Below are positions 42,620-50,324 of a stretch of 50,324 nt of DNA, piece by piece. Location of the stretch: positions 1 to 50,324 of the forward strand of contig CAZWEZ010000013.1 of the NCBI GenBank assembly GCA_964632795.1. Reading direction: 5' to 3'. How positions within the stretch are numbered: position 1 is the first letter of the stretch; each line of letters begins with the position of its first letter. The DNA comes from CAZWEZ01 sp964632795 (GTDB lineage Bacteria > Pseudomonadota > Alphaproteobacteria > Rhodospirillales > 2-02-FULL-58-16). The position numbers and the translations under genes were made by a program. Below the pieces are notes generated by a model. That model saw only the letters and a list, made by a program, of their open reading frames with translations, made no database searches and was not told the origin of the DNA.

Positions 42620-43596
42620 TGGACGGCCTGCCCGAATTCCGGCTCCACAAACCGGCCACCATAACCGAGGCCGTCGAGCTGCGCCGCCAGGACCCCTCGG
42701 CGCGGTTCCTGGCCGGGGGCACCGACCTGATCGTCAACATGCGCCGGGGCATCGTCTCGCCCGGGGCGCTGATCGACGTCTCCGCCATTAGCGAGATGCG
42801 CCGCCTGGCGTCCGGCCCCGACGGCTTGGTCGTCGGCGCCGCGGTGACCCTGGAGGAGCTGTGCGCCGACACCCGGATCGTTAAACAGTGGGGCCTGCTG
42901 GCCGCCGCCGCGGGCACCGTCGCCGCCCCCAGCCACCGCCAGGCGGCGACCATCGGCGGCAACCTGTGCCTGGACACGCGGTGCGTCTACTACAACCAGA
43001 GCGAATGGTGGCGGCGCTCCAACGCCTACTGCCTCAAGTCCCGGGGCGAGGTCTGTCACGTGGCGCCCACCGGCACCCGCTGCCTGGCCGCCTTCAGCGG
43101 CGATCTGGCTCCGGCGCTGCTGGTGCTGGGCGCCGAGGCCGACATCGCCGGCCCCCAGGGCATCCGGACCCTGCCCTTGGCGGAGCTGTATACCGACGAC
43201 GGCGCCGACCACCTGCGGCTCGCCGGGAGCGACCTGCTGGTTGCCGTCCGGGTGCCGCCGGTCGGGGATTTGCGCACCGGCTACGACAAGGTGCGGGTGC
43301 GCGATGCCATCGACTTCCCGCTGGCCGGGGCCGCCGTCGCGCTGAGGCGCGACGCCGACACCATCACCGAGCTGCGCCTGGCCCTGACCGGCACCAACCC
43401 CCGGCCGATCCTGATCGAGGGCTGCGACGGGCTGTGCGGCGGACCGCTCGACGACGCGGCGTTCAGGCGCCTGGAGAAGCTGGTCCGCAAACAGGTCCAG
43501 CCCATGCGGACCACCGTCACCCCCGGCCACTACCGCCGCCGCGTCGCCGCCAACATCGCCCGGCGCCTGGTCGAGAAGCTATATTCGCAAGCCTGA
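42619..43596 (+). CDS. hcrB: 4-hydroxybenzoyl-CoA reductase, FAD subunit with extra [4Fe-4S] insert
   Basis: The medium subunit holds FAD and receives electrons. Besides the FAD motifs (FLAGGTDLI, ATIGGNLC) the 325-residue product has the insert unique to HCR, running from GGNLCLDTRCVYYNQSEWW through NAYCLKSRGEVCHV to GTRCLAAF. It supplies Cys122, Cys138, Cys146 and Cys155, the ligands of the additional [4Fe-4S] cluster in Thauera HcrB. Ordinary xanthine dehydrogenase FAD subunits lack this loop, so the insert settles the enzyme's identity. ATG 42619 is taken rather than GTG 42616. Confidence 0.93.
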   Translation: MDGLPEFRLHKPATITEAVELRRQDPSARFLAGGTDLIVNMRRGIVSPGALIDVSAISEMRRLASGPDGLVVGAAVTLEELCADTRIVKQWGLLAAAAGTVAAPSHRQAATIGGNLCLDTRCVYYNQSEWWRRSNAYCLKSRGEVCHVAPTGTRCLAAFSGDLAPALLVLGAEADIAGPQGIRTLPLAELYTDDGADHLRLAGSDLLVAVRVPPVGDLRTGYDKVRVRDAIDFPLAGAAVALRRDADTITELRLALTGTNPRPILIEGCDGLCGGPLDDAAFRRLEKLVRKQVQPMRTTVTPGHYRRRVAANIARRLVEKLYSQA

Positions 43597-43743
43597 GCCC
43601 CATCCCCCCGAATCGCTGATTGAGACCTGTCGGGAAAGCTCGGATTTACCGGCGGCGGATTTAGATGTATGATGTTCCAGTCTCGAGGTTTGGTCTTGGC
43701 GTCAGGCCGTATGGTTTGTGCCTGCGTGGCAGGGGTAGACGAT

Positions 43744-44061
43744 ATGAGCGATATCGGCTCGGTAACTTCGGGAATCATCGCCCAGCCCCCAAAGACGGCG
43801 CTCGGTAGACCGGTGAAGGCTACGGAAAATACCGATGCGGTCGACCACGGCGACCGTACCAGTTTCGACACCGTGGCCCTTTCCGAGGGTGGACAGAAAA
43901 TCCTCAACCTGGCTCGCGGCAATGATCTCGCCGATGAAATTCGCTCCATGCCGGTCGATGAAAATTTCGCCCGCAACCTGTTCAAAGCCATGCAGGATAT
44001 CTTCCGCATAACCCGCAGGTTCAGCGAAACCATCACAGCCGCCTTCCGGTTACGCCGCTGA
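43744..44061 (+). CDS. Small conserved-looking protein of unknown function
   Basis: I do not recognise this 105-residue protein. Residues 1-45 are low-complexity and polar. Residues 48-105 (TVALSEGGQKILNLARGNDL..., then VDENFARNLFKAMQDIF and a basic tail ITAAFRLRR) look like an amphipathic helical domain. ATG 43744 is chosen because AGGGG lies about eleven bases before it; ATG 43669 and 43672 would give a 129-130-residue form with a Cys-containing extension. It stands alone between hcrB and tadA. No signal peptide or membrane helix is visible. Confidence 0.6.
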   Translation: MSDIGSVTSGIIAQPPKTALGRPVKATENTDAVDHGDRTSFDTVALSEGGQKILNLARGNDLADEIRSMPVDENFARNLFKAMQDIFRITRRFSETITAAFRLRR

Positions 44062-44124
44062 CAAACGAACCCCCGCCGATAAAAATCGGTTCCGCTTTGT
44101 CCGTTCAGGCCGGCTCTCCCATGG

Positions 44125-44577
44125 TCACCGTTTGTCCTTGAAAAACCCCCGCAGCAGCCGCCCGGCCTCGGCTTCCTCGATGCCGCCGTAGACTTCGGGG
44201 CGGTGGTGGCAGGTGGCCTGGGCGAACAATCGCGGGCCGTGGTCGACGGCGCCGCCCTTGGGGTCGTAGGCGGCGAAGTAGAGGCGGCGCAGCCGGGCCA
44301 AGGAGACGGCGGCGGCGCACATGGCGCACGGCTCCAGCGTCACGTAGAGGTCGCAGCCGGCCAGCCGGGGGGCGCCGAGGCGGGCGGCGGCGGCGCGGAT
44401 CGCCAGCATCTCGGCGTGCGCCGTGGGGTCGGCCAGCTCCTCGGTCCGGTTGCCGGCCGCCGCCAGGACCTCGCCCGAGGCCGCCTCGACCACCACCGCG
44501 CCGACCGGCACCTCGCCGCGGGCCGCCGCCTCTTCCGCCTCTTCCAGGGCCCGGCGCATGAATGAGGGGGCGTTCAT
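44125..44577 (-). CDS. tadA: tRNA-specific adenosine deaminase
   Basis: It converts A34 of tRNA-Arg(ACG) to inosine. The 150-residue cytidine-deaminase-fold protein has the zinc and proton-shuttle motif HAE (His54, Glu56) and the PCAMC motif (Cys84, Cys87), with LEPCAMCAAAVSLARL typical of TadA. Length is normal. ATG 44577 (MNAPSFMRRALEEA) is chosen as the family start; its ribosome binding site is weak. It is divergent from the C26 peptidase gene. Confidence 0.92.
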   Translation of the reverse strand: MNAPSFMRRALEEAEEAAARGEVPVGAVVVEAASGEVLAAAGNRTEELADPTAHAEMLAIRAAAARLGAPRLAGCDLYVTLEPCAMCAAAVSLARLRRLYFAAYDPKGGAVDHGPRLFAQATCHHRPEVYGGIEEAEAGRLLRGFFKDKR

Positions 44578-44623
44578 CGCCGCACCATGGGGCGAGCGCC
44601 CGGAACCGTCAAGGGAGCCGGCT

Positions 44624-45379
44624 ATGACATCGCGCCGCCGGCCTGTTAGATTGCCCGACATGATAAGGCCCGTCATCGGCATCACCCTGGATTGGGAACC
44701 GCCCGGGGGCTACTCCAAGTTCCCGTGGTACGCGCTGCGCGACAACTACTGCGCGGCCCTGGTCCGGGCCGGGGGCTGCCCGGTGGCCCTGGCCCACCAA
44801 CCCGAGCTGGTCGAGGCCTACCTGGAGACCATCGACGGGCTGCTGGTCACCGGCGGCGACTTCGACGTCGATCCGGCCCTGTTCGGCGATGCCGAGCGCC
44901 ACCCGACGGTCGACACCAAGGACCGCCGGACCACCTTCGAGCTGGCCGTCACCGCCGGCGCCCTGGAGCGCGACATGGCTGTGCTCGGCATCTGCGGCGG
45001 CCAGCAGCTGCTGCACGTGGTGCTGGGCGGCGCCCTGATCCAGCACATCCCCGAGGCGGTGCCCGGCGCCCTGGCCCACGAGCAGCCCAACCCCCGCGAT
45101 GAGGCCGGCCACCAGGTCGAGGTGGTCGCCGGGACGTTGCTGGAGCGGATCGTCGGCGCCGGGCGGCTGTCGGTCAACAGCGCCCACCACCAGGCGGCGC
45201 GGGACCAGCCGCCCCGGGTGGTGGTCAACGCCCGCGCCCCGGACGGCGTGATCGAGGGCATCGAGGCCCCGGAATTCAGGTTCTGCCTCGGCGTCCAGTG
45301 GCACCCCGAGTTCGCGATCTCCAAGGGCGACGAGAAGCTGTTGGCGGCCTTCGTCGAAGCCGCCCGTCAATCGTCATGA
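44624..45379 (+). CDS. Class I glutamine amidotransferase-like peptidase C26
   Basis: It resembles gamma-glutamyl-GABA hydrolase PuuD, which frees a gamma-glutamyl group from an amine. The 251-residue product carries the nucleophile Cys124 in LGICGGQQ and the His-Glu pair in VQWHPEF, plus TGGDFDVDPALFG, where substrate glutamyl binding occurs in relatives. ATG 44624 has AGGGAG seven bases upstream; ATG 44660 (MIRPVIGITLDWE) is the other possibility and gives 239 residues. Its stop overlaps the pseudouridine synthase ATG, so it heads a three-gene chain with two RNA-modification genes. Confidence 0.85.
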   Translation: MTSRRRPVRLPDMIRPVIGITLDWEPPGGYSKFPWYALRDNYCAALVRAGGCPVALAHQPELVEAYLETIDGLLVTGGDFDVDPALFGDAERHPTVDTKDRRTTFELAVTAGALERDMAVLGICGGQQLLHVVLGGALIQHIPEAVPGALAHEQPNPRDEAGHQVEVVAGTLLERIVGAGRLSVNSAHHQAARDQPPRVVVNARAPDGVIEGIEAPEFRFCLGVQWHPEFAISKGDEKLLAAFVEAARQSS

Positions 45380-46104
45380 GCGACGCCAAGGGCGAACGCA
45401 TCGCCAAGGTGCTGGCCCGCGCCGGGCTGTGTTCGCGCCGCGAGGGCGAACGCTGGATCGCCGCCGGCCGGGTGGCGGTGGACGGTGAGACCCTGGCCTC
45501 CCCGGCCTTCGACGTTGCCCCCGGGATGCACGTCACGGTGGACGGCAAGCCCCTGCCCGAGGCGCCGGCGTCGCGGATGTGGCGCTACCACAAGCCGCCG
45601 GGACTGCTGACCAGCCACGGCGACCCCCAGGGCCGGCCGACGGTGTTCGAGCGCCTGCCCAAGGAGTTGGGCCGGGTGATCTCGGTCGGCCGCCTGGACT
45701 TGACCTCGGAGGGCCTGCTGCTGCTGACCAACGACGGCGGCATGGCGCGTTCGCTGGAGCTGCCGGCCTCGGGGTGGACGCGGCGCTACCGGGTCCGGGC
45801 CTACGGCCCGCTGGACCAGAAGCGGCTCGAAAGGCTGTCGCGGGGGATATCCATCGACGGCGTCGCCTACGGCCCGATCCGCGCCACCCTCGACAGCCGG
45901 CGCGGCGACAACACCTGGCTGACCCTGTCGTTGCGCGAAGGCAAGAACCGCGAGGTGCGCAAGGTGATGGAACACCTGGGGCTGAAGGTCAGCCGGCTGA
46001 TCCGCATCGCCTACGGCCCGTTCCAGCTCGGCAACCTGGCCCCCGGCAAGGTCGAGGAAATCCCGGCCAAGGTGCTGCGCGAGCAACTGGGCGGCGGCGG
46101 ATGA
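45376..46104 (+). CDS. RsuA/RluB-family rRNA pseudouridine synthase
   Basis: It isomerises a uridine in rRNA to pseudouridine. The 242-residue product has an N-terminal S4 RNA-binding domain (about 7-60, RIAKVLARAGLCSRREGERWI) and the catalytic domain with GRLDLTSEGLLLLTNDG, where Asp108 is the catalytic base. EGKNREVRKVMEHLGLKVSRL completes the family signature. I lean to RluB (23S) but cannot exclude RsuA or RluE. Junctions on both sides are four-base ATGA overlaps. Confidence 0.9.
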   Translation: MSDAKGERIAKVLARAGLCSRREGERWIAAGRVAVDGETLASPAFDVAPGMHVTVDGKPLPEAPASRMWRYHKPPGLLTSHGDPQGRPTVFERLPKELGRVISVGRLDLTSEGLLLLTNDGGMARSLELPASGWTRRYRVRAYGPLDQKRLERLSRGISIDGVAYGPIRATLDSRRGDNTWLTLSLREGKNREVRKVMEHLGLKVSRLIRIAYGPFQLGNLAPGKVEEIPAKVLREQLGGGG

Positions 46105-46679
46105 GGATCGTCGGCGGCAGGCACCGGGGGCGGGCCTTGCGGGCGCCCGAGGGCGGCGACCTCAGGCCCACCGCGGATCGCGTCCGCGAGGCCGTGTTCA
46201 ACATCCTCGAGCACGGCATCGGCGGCTTCCGGGTGGCCGGCGTCACGGCGCTCGACGTCTTCGCCGGCACCGGGGCGCTGGGCCTGGAGGCGCTGTCGCG
46301 CGGCGCCGTCCACGCCACCTTCATCGACAACCACCCGGCGGCCCTGGACTGCGTGCGCTCCAACGCCGCGGCGCTGGGCGAGGAGGCAGCCGCCACCTGC
46401 CTCAAGGCCGACGCCGCCCGCCTGCCGCCGCCGCCCGCCGCCGCCGGGGCGCCGTGTTCCCTGGCCTTCCTCGACGCCCCCTACGGCTCCGCCCTCACGG
46501 TGCCGGCCCTGGAGGCGCTGGACGCCGGGGGATGGCTGGGGGCGGGCGCGGTGTGTGTGGTCGAGACGGCCACCGGAGAGGCGCTCGACGCCCCGCACGC
46601 CTTCGAACTGCTGGACGCCCGCACCTACGGCGCGGCGCGGATCACCTTCCTCGGTTATACCAAGGTTCCTATGTATTAG
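46101..46679 (+). CDS. rsmD: 16S rRNA (guanine966-N2)-methyltransferase RsmD
   Basis: The 192-residue SAM-dependent enzyme starts with MRIVGGRHRGRALRAP and PTADRVREAVFNIL, both RsmD signatures. The SAM motif is LDVFAGTGALGLEALSRG (about 49-66). The catalytic motif reads LDAPYG, a DAPY variant of the usual DPPY that still provides the Asp and Tyr. It is the last gene of its run and faces lon across a palindromic repeat. Confidence 0.92.
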   Translation: MRIVGGRHRGRALRAPEGGDLRPTADRVREAVFNILEHGIGGFRVAGVTALDVFAGTGALGLEALSRGAVHATFIDNHPAALDCVRSNAAALGEEAAATCLKADAARLPPPPAAAGAPCSLAFLDAPYGSALTVPALEALDAGGWLGAGAVCVVETATGEALDAPHAFELLDARTYGAARITFLGYTKVPMY

Positions 46680-46690
46680 AGCACCTCAGG

Positions 46691-46836
46691 ATTGATTCGA
46701 CTCGCCCGATCCATCCTTCGACACGCCGCTTCGCGGCTGCTCAGGATGAGGTTGTTGTTGAAATCCAAAGAGATTCCTCATCCTGAGCAGCGAGCGAAGC
46801 TCGCGTGTCGAAGGATGGCAGGCGGGTCCGATCAAT
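46691..46836. repeat. Palindromic intergenic repeat between rsmD and lon
   Basis: Arms CATCCTTCGACACGC (46712-46726) and GCTGCTCAGGATGAGG (46736-46751) are matched in reverse by CCTCATCCTGAGCAGC (46776-46791) and GCGTGTCGAAGGATG (46803-46817). Outer ATTGAT/ATCAAT (46691-46696, 46831-46836) extend it. Words like CTTCGACACGC...CTCAGGATGAGG are common dispersed repeats in alphaproteobacteria. Being between convergent genes, it could also end both transcripts. Confidence 0.82.
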
Positions 46837-46847
46837 CTTGATACGCT

Positions 46848-49244
46848 CTACTTGCGGGAGCCGAAGACGATCTCCGCGACCTCGTCGTAGTCCTTCACGA
46901 AGTGGACGGTGAAGCCCTCGCCCAGGTGTTCGGGCAGTTCCTCGAAATCCCGGCGGTTGTCGTCGGGGAACAGGATCTCCATGACCCCGACCCGGCGCGC
47001 CGCGATGACCTTCTCGCGGAGCCCGCCGATGGCCAGCACCCGCCCGGTCAGGGTCAGCTCGCCGGTCATCGCCAGCGGCCGGGGGAGGCGCCTGCCCCGG
47101 GCCAGGGAGACCAGGGCGGTGGCCATCGAGATGCCGGCGCTGGGGCCGTCCTTGGGGGTCGCCCCCTCGGGCACGTGGAGGTGGATGCTGGCCTTGTCGA
47201 AGAAGCCGCGCTTGCCGACCAGTTCCTGCTGGTGGGAGACCACGTAGCTGTAGGCGATCTTGGCCGACTCCTTCATCACGTTGCCCAACTGCCCGGTGAG
47301 CAGGAAGCTCCGGCCCTTGACGTGGACCCGACTGGCCTCGATGTCCATGGTCGTCCCGCCGAGCGCCGTCCAGGCCAGGCCGGTGACCACGCCGACGCCG
47401 GTGAACGGCTTCTTCCTGCGGAACAGCGGCTTGCCCAGGTAGTCCTCCAGGTTGTCGACGGTGACGGAGAGCCGCGCCCCCGGGTCCTCGAGCAGCTTGA
47501 CCACCGCTTTGCGAACGATCCGGCCCAACTGCTTCTCCAGGGCGCGGACCCCGGCCTCGCGCGCGTAGCCCTCGACGAGGCGCTTGAGGGCGGCGTCGCT
47601 GAGCCTGATCTTGGAGCGCTTGATCCCCGTCTTGTCGAGCAGCTTGGGCCACAGGTGGCGCTTGGCGATGGCGATCTTCTCGCGGGCGATGTAGCCGGCC
47701 AGGTGGATCATCTCCATGCGGTCGAGCAGCGGCCGGGGGATGGTGTCGAGCTGGTTGGCGGTGCAGATGAACAGCACCTTGGAGAGGTCGAAGGGGATGT
47801 CCAGGTAGTGGTCCAGGAAGTCGACGTTCTGCTCGGGGTCCAGGACCTCCAGCAGGGCCGAGGCGGGATCGCCCTGGAACGACGTGCCGACCTTGTCGAT
47901 CTCGTCGATCATGATCACCGGGTTGGAGACCCCGGTCTCCTTGATGGCCTGGATGAACTTGCCGGGCAGGGCGCCGATGTAGGTCCGCCGGTGGCCCTTG
48001 ATCTCGGCCTCGTCGCGCATCCCGCCGAGGCTGAAGCGGAAGAACTCGCGGCCCAGGGCCTCGGCGATCGAGCGCCCGATGGAGGTCTTGCCGACCCCCG
48101 GCGGGCCGACGAAGAGGATGATCGAGCCGCCGACGGCCCCCTTGTAGGCGCCGACCGCCAGGAACTCGACGATCCGTTCCTTGACGTCGTCCAGTCCCTC
48201 GTGGTCGCGGTCCAGGACCCGGCGCGCCTGGACGATGTCCAGCTTGTCCTCGCTGTAGCGGCCCCAGGGCAGCGAAGTGATCCAGTCCAGGTAGTTGCGG
48301 GTCACCGCGTATTCCGGCGAGCCGACCTCCAGCACCGACATCTTGTCCAACTCGTCGGCGATCCGCTTGGCCGCCTTTTCGGACGGCTCCAGGGTTTCCA
48401 GGCGCTCGCGGAAGCGGTCCAGCTCGGCGGTCCGGTCGTCCTTGGAGATGCCCAGTTCGCGCTGGATCTCCTCGAGCTGCTGGCGGAGGAAGAAGGTCCG
48501 CTGCTGCTCGGTCATCCGCTGTTCGACGCCGGCGCGGATCTGCGCCTGCAGCTTGGCGACGTCGAGTTCCTTCTTGATCAGCAGCAGCACCCGTTCCATG
48601 CGGGCCAGCAGGGGGATGGTCTCCAGGATCTCCTGGAGCTCCTTCCTGTCGGCCGAGGTCAGGTTGGCCGCGAAGTCGGCGAACGGCGAGGGATCGTTGG
48701 GGTCGAATCGGTTGAGGAACATGCGAAGCTGCTCACCGTACAGGGGGTTGAGGGGCAGCAGTTCCTTGACCGTGTTGAGGATGGCCAGGCCGTAAGCCTT
48801 GATACGGTCGGTGTCCTCCGTCGGCGAGCGGGGGTAGTCGACGTGGGCGACCAGCGGCGGCTCCTCGGACAGCCAGTCGGCGACCTTGAAGCGGGCCAGC
48901 CCCTCGGCCACGAACTGCACCATCCCGGGCCCCCGCTTGGGCTCGTGGACGCGGACCACGGTGCCGACGGCATGGAGGTCCTCCGGGCGTGGGATTTTCG
49001 GGGTCTCTTCGCGCATCAGCAGGACGCCGGCCATCGGCTCGGGCGACCCCTCGATGTCCTCGATGGTCCTCAGCCAGGGATCCTCGGGGAACACCAGGGG
49101 CATGAACTGGCCGGGGAAGAACGGCCGTTCGCGAATCGGGAAGACGCGCAGAATCCGCGGCGAGCCGAAGTCGCGGCGGACCAGTTCCTGGGACGTCGCG
49201 GAATCGTCGATGATGTTCACGCTTTCGGTCGCGTCCTCGGTCAT
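46848..49244 (-). CDS. lon: ATP-dependent protease Lon
   Basis: This cytoplasmic AAA+ serine protease degrades misfolded and regulatory proteins. The 798-residue product has an N-terminal LON substrate domain (about 30-230, FPIRERPFFPGQFMPLV), a coiled linker, the AAA+ domain with Walker A GPPGVGKTSIG and Walker B VIMIDEIDK, and the protease domain with the Ser702-Lys745 dyad (DGPSAG, EKVIAARR). The 43-residue dyad spacing equals that of E. coli Lon. Unlike the common clpX-lon-hup order it stands alone here, so it may be a second Lon. AGGG precedes the ATG. Confidence 0.93.
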   Translation of the reverse strand: MTEDATESVNIIDDSATSQELVRRDFGSPRILRVFPIRERPFFPGQFMPLVFPEDPWLRTIEDIEGSPEPMAGVLLMREETPKIPRPEDLHAVGTVVRVHEPKRGPGMVQFVAEGLARFKVADWLSEEPPLVAHVDYPRSPTEDTDRIKAYGLAILNTVKELLPLNPLYGEQLRMFLNRFDPNDPSPFADFAANLTSADRKELQEILETIPLLARMERVLLLIKKELDVAKLQAQIRAGVEQRMTEQQRTFFLRQQLEEIQRELGISKDDRTAELDRFRERLETLEPSEKAAKRIADELDKMSVLEVGSPEYAVTRNYLDWITSLPWGRYSEDKLDIVQARRVLDRDHEGLDDVKERIVEFLAVGAYKGAVGGSIILFVGPPGVGKTSIGRSIAEALGREFFRFSLGGMRDEAEIKGHRRTYIGALPGKFIQAIKETGVSNPVIMIDEIDKVGTSFQGDPASALLEVLDPEQNVDFLDHYLDIPFDLSKVLFICTANQLDTIPRPLLDRMEMIHLAGYIAREKIAIAKRHLWPKLLDKTGIKRSKIRLSDAALKRLVEGYAREAGVRALEKQLGRIVRKAVVKLLEDPGARLSVTVDNLEDYLGKPLFRRKKPFTGVGVVTGLAWTALGGTTMDIEASRVHVKGRSFLLTGQLGNVMKESAKIAYSYVVSHQQELVGKRGFFDKASIHLHVPEGATPKDGPSAGISMATALVSLARGRRLPRPLAMTGELTLTGRVLAIGGLREKVIAARRVGVMEILFPDDNRRDFEELPEHLGEGFTVHFVKDYDEVAEIVFGSRK

Positions 49245-49365
49245 GGGCCCTACCCCCGGTTTTGAAAAATCTCCTCTCGGCGAGAAGAGCAGGAGAGGAT
49301 ATTATCACTCTTGGCGTCCATTTATAGGACCGTCCGCCCGCCGCCTGCCACCAGGGAAGTGTTCG

Positions 49366-50085
49366 ATGAAAGTACCGATCGGGAAAGCCTTCGCCGAAAC
49401 CTATTCCTTCGTCTGGCACAACCGCCTGGAGGCCCTCAAGCGGACCCCGCTGCCCCTGGCCGCGATGATCGTCCTGATGTGGGCTCTCATGCGGGCGGGC
49501 ATGGGGGGCGGGGGGTTGGTGGTCATCGTCCTCGCCTTCCTGGCGGTGATCGCCCTGGTGATGCGCCTGGCGGTGGCCTGGCACCGCCTGGTGCTGTTCG
49601 GCGGCGAAGCCGCCGGGGCGCCCCTGGGCGTCGGCTTCGGGGTCAGGGAGCTCAAGTTCTTCGGCTTGAGCTTGCTGGTCAAAGCCCTTGAGAAGCTGAC
49701 CGAAGAGCTGACCGACGCGGTCTTCGAGTCCTCCGGGGAAACGGCCGGGCGGGTCGTCGCCATCGTCCTGTTTGTGATATTTTTCTACCTTTTCATCCGC
49801 CTGTTCCTGGTCCTTCCGGCGATCGCCGCCGACCATCGACCGGCCTTCCCCCGGGCATGGGAGCTGTCCCGGGGCCGGGCGCTGGGCCTGTTTGGGGCGC
49901 TGCTCGCGGTGTTCGCGCCGCTGTTCGTCGTCGGGGCGGGGATCTTCATGTTGGTCGCGCTCCTCCAGGTCCCGGTTATCATCCTTGTCGTGTTCCCCGC
50001 TTTCTACCTCTGCATCGTCGTCGTCTTCGCCACCTTCCTGTCCACCGTCTACCTCGGGCTGGGCGGCCCGGAAGCCGAAGCCTGA
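49366..50085 (+). CDS. Multi-helix inner-membrane protein of unknown function
   Basis: I do not recognise this 239-residue protein. It begins with a conserved-looking amphipathic lead (KAFAETYSFVWHNRLEALK), then about six hydrophobic segments in pairs (about 29-48, 49-68, 130-152, 170-190, 192-232). A polar stretch with acidic helix ALEKLTEELTDAVFES lies between. The layout is like glycerophosphoryl-diesterase membrane-domain or DUF4013-type proteins, but that is a weak resemblance. ATG 49366 follows AGGGA with eight bases between. It is divergent from lon. Confidence 0.7.
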   Translation: MKVPIGKAFAETYSFVWHNRLEALKRTPLPLAAMIVLMWALMRAGMGGGGLVVIVLAFLAVIALVMRLAVAWHRLVLFGGEAAGAPLGVGFGVRELKFFGLSLLVKALEKLTEELTDAVFESSGETAGRVVAIVLFVIFFYLFIRLFLVLPAIAADHRPAFPRAWELSRGRALGLFGALLAVFAPLFVVGAGIFMLVALLQVPVIILVVFPAFYLCIVVVFATFLSTVYLGLGGPEAEA

Positions 50086-50213
50086 GGATTCCTCCGAACC
50101 GCGAAGATTCTTCTTTAATTAGGCTCGAAACTTGTTTACGGACACCGTGATCCGGCCGTCGGAACCGAGCCCAATAACTAGTGGATAAAATCTAACATAT
50201 GATACCCATACGA

Positions 50214-50307
50214 TCCCATTCCCCGGTTTCCCGGCAGGAGAAGCCCCGCTGGCGATGCCGAAGCATCGCCAAGGGGGTTCGACGCCCCGAGAAGCCGGGG
50301 AATGGGA
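50214..50307. repeat. Nested palindromic element near right edge
   Basis: The outer stem TCCCATTCCCCGG (50214-50226) pairs perfectly with CCGGGGAATGGGA (50295-50307). Inside, GGCGATGC-CGAA-GCATCGCC (50251-50270) forms an eight-pair tetraloop hairpin, and short CCCC/GGGG runs can extend it. It is non-coding. It resembles a small mobile palindromic repeat, but a structured RNA cannot be excluded. Confidence 0.65.
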
Positions 50308-50324
50308 CCCTCCGGGCGGCTTCC

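Noticed and set aside
46902..49265. A 787-codon plus-strand frame opposite lon
   Set aside because: Antisense to an unmistakable Lon with intact motifs; product is Leu/Gly/Asp/Glu repetitive.

Overview
The window reads as part of a GC-rich chromosome of an alphaproteobacterium, most like the Rhodospirillales. The reasons are very high GC in most genes, tight ATGA/TGATG stop-start overlaps, a family-specific Lon, and anaerobic-aromatic genes of the Thauera/Magnetospirillum type. No rRNA, tRNA, CRISPR array or intact insertion sequence was seen.

Region 1 (1-4268) is a mercury/organomercury resistance operon: a MerR-type operator, merT, merP, a small Cys membrane protein, merB, merF and merA, followed by a decayed CcdA-like gene. 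Region 2 (4269-5433) holds a DUF302 protein and a short YeeE/YedE piece. Region 3 (5582-14304) is a carnitine/crotonobetaine (perhaps gamma-butyrobetaine) catabolic module: a BKACE beta-keto acid cleavage enzyme, a GATase1-like AraC regulator, an OsmC protein, L-carnitine dehydrogenase, a CaiD-like hydratase, an acyl-CoA dehydrogenase and an ADP-forming-type acyl-CoA synthetase. Three of its promoters share 10-bp half-sites repeated at exactly 20 bp, a probable AraC regulon.

Region 4 (14216-39153) contains a lone xanthine-dehydrogenase-type molybdenum subunit, a LysR regulator, and one long co-directional run. That run encodes a CoA ligase, a PadB-like Mo/Fe-S oxidoreductase, a fused ferredoxin/membrane anchor, indolepyruvate-type oxidoreductase IorAB and a peptide-type ABC importer. 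A HAD phosphatase and a second, lower-GC paralogous ABC importer follow. A bipartite element (AAATGTTACG, 17-18 bp, CAAGTTTAC) occurs three times: before the Mo subunit/LysR pair, before the CoA ligase run and before the second importer. This ties them into one probable regulon.

Region 5 (39260-43596) is a DUF4863/4-hydroxylaminobenzoate-lyase-like gene divergent from hcrCAB, 4-hydroxybenzoyl-CoA reductase, recognised by the extra four-Cys insert in its FAD subunit. With IorAB and the PadB-like enzyme this suggests a route from aromatic amino acids (tyrosine-type arylpyruvates) towards benzoyl-CoA; that connection is inference. Region 6 (43744-50085) is mostly housekeeping: a small unknown protein, tadA, a C26 peptidase, an RsuA/RluB pseudouridine synthase, rsmD, lon and a membrane protein. 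Palindromic repeat elements occur at 7673-7875, 8826-9008, 46691-46836 and 50214-50307.
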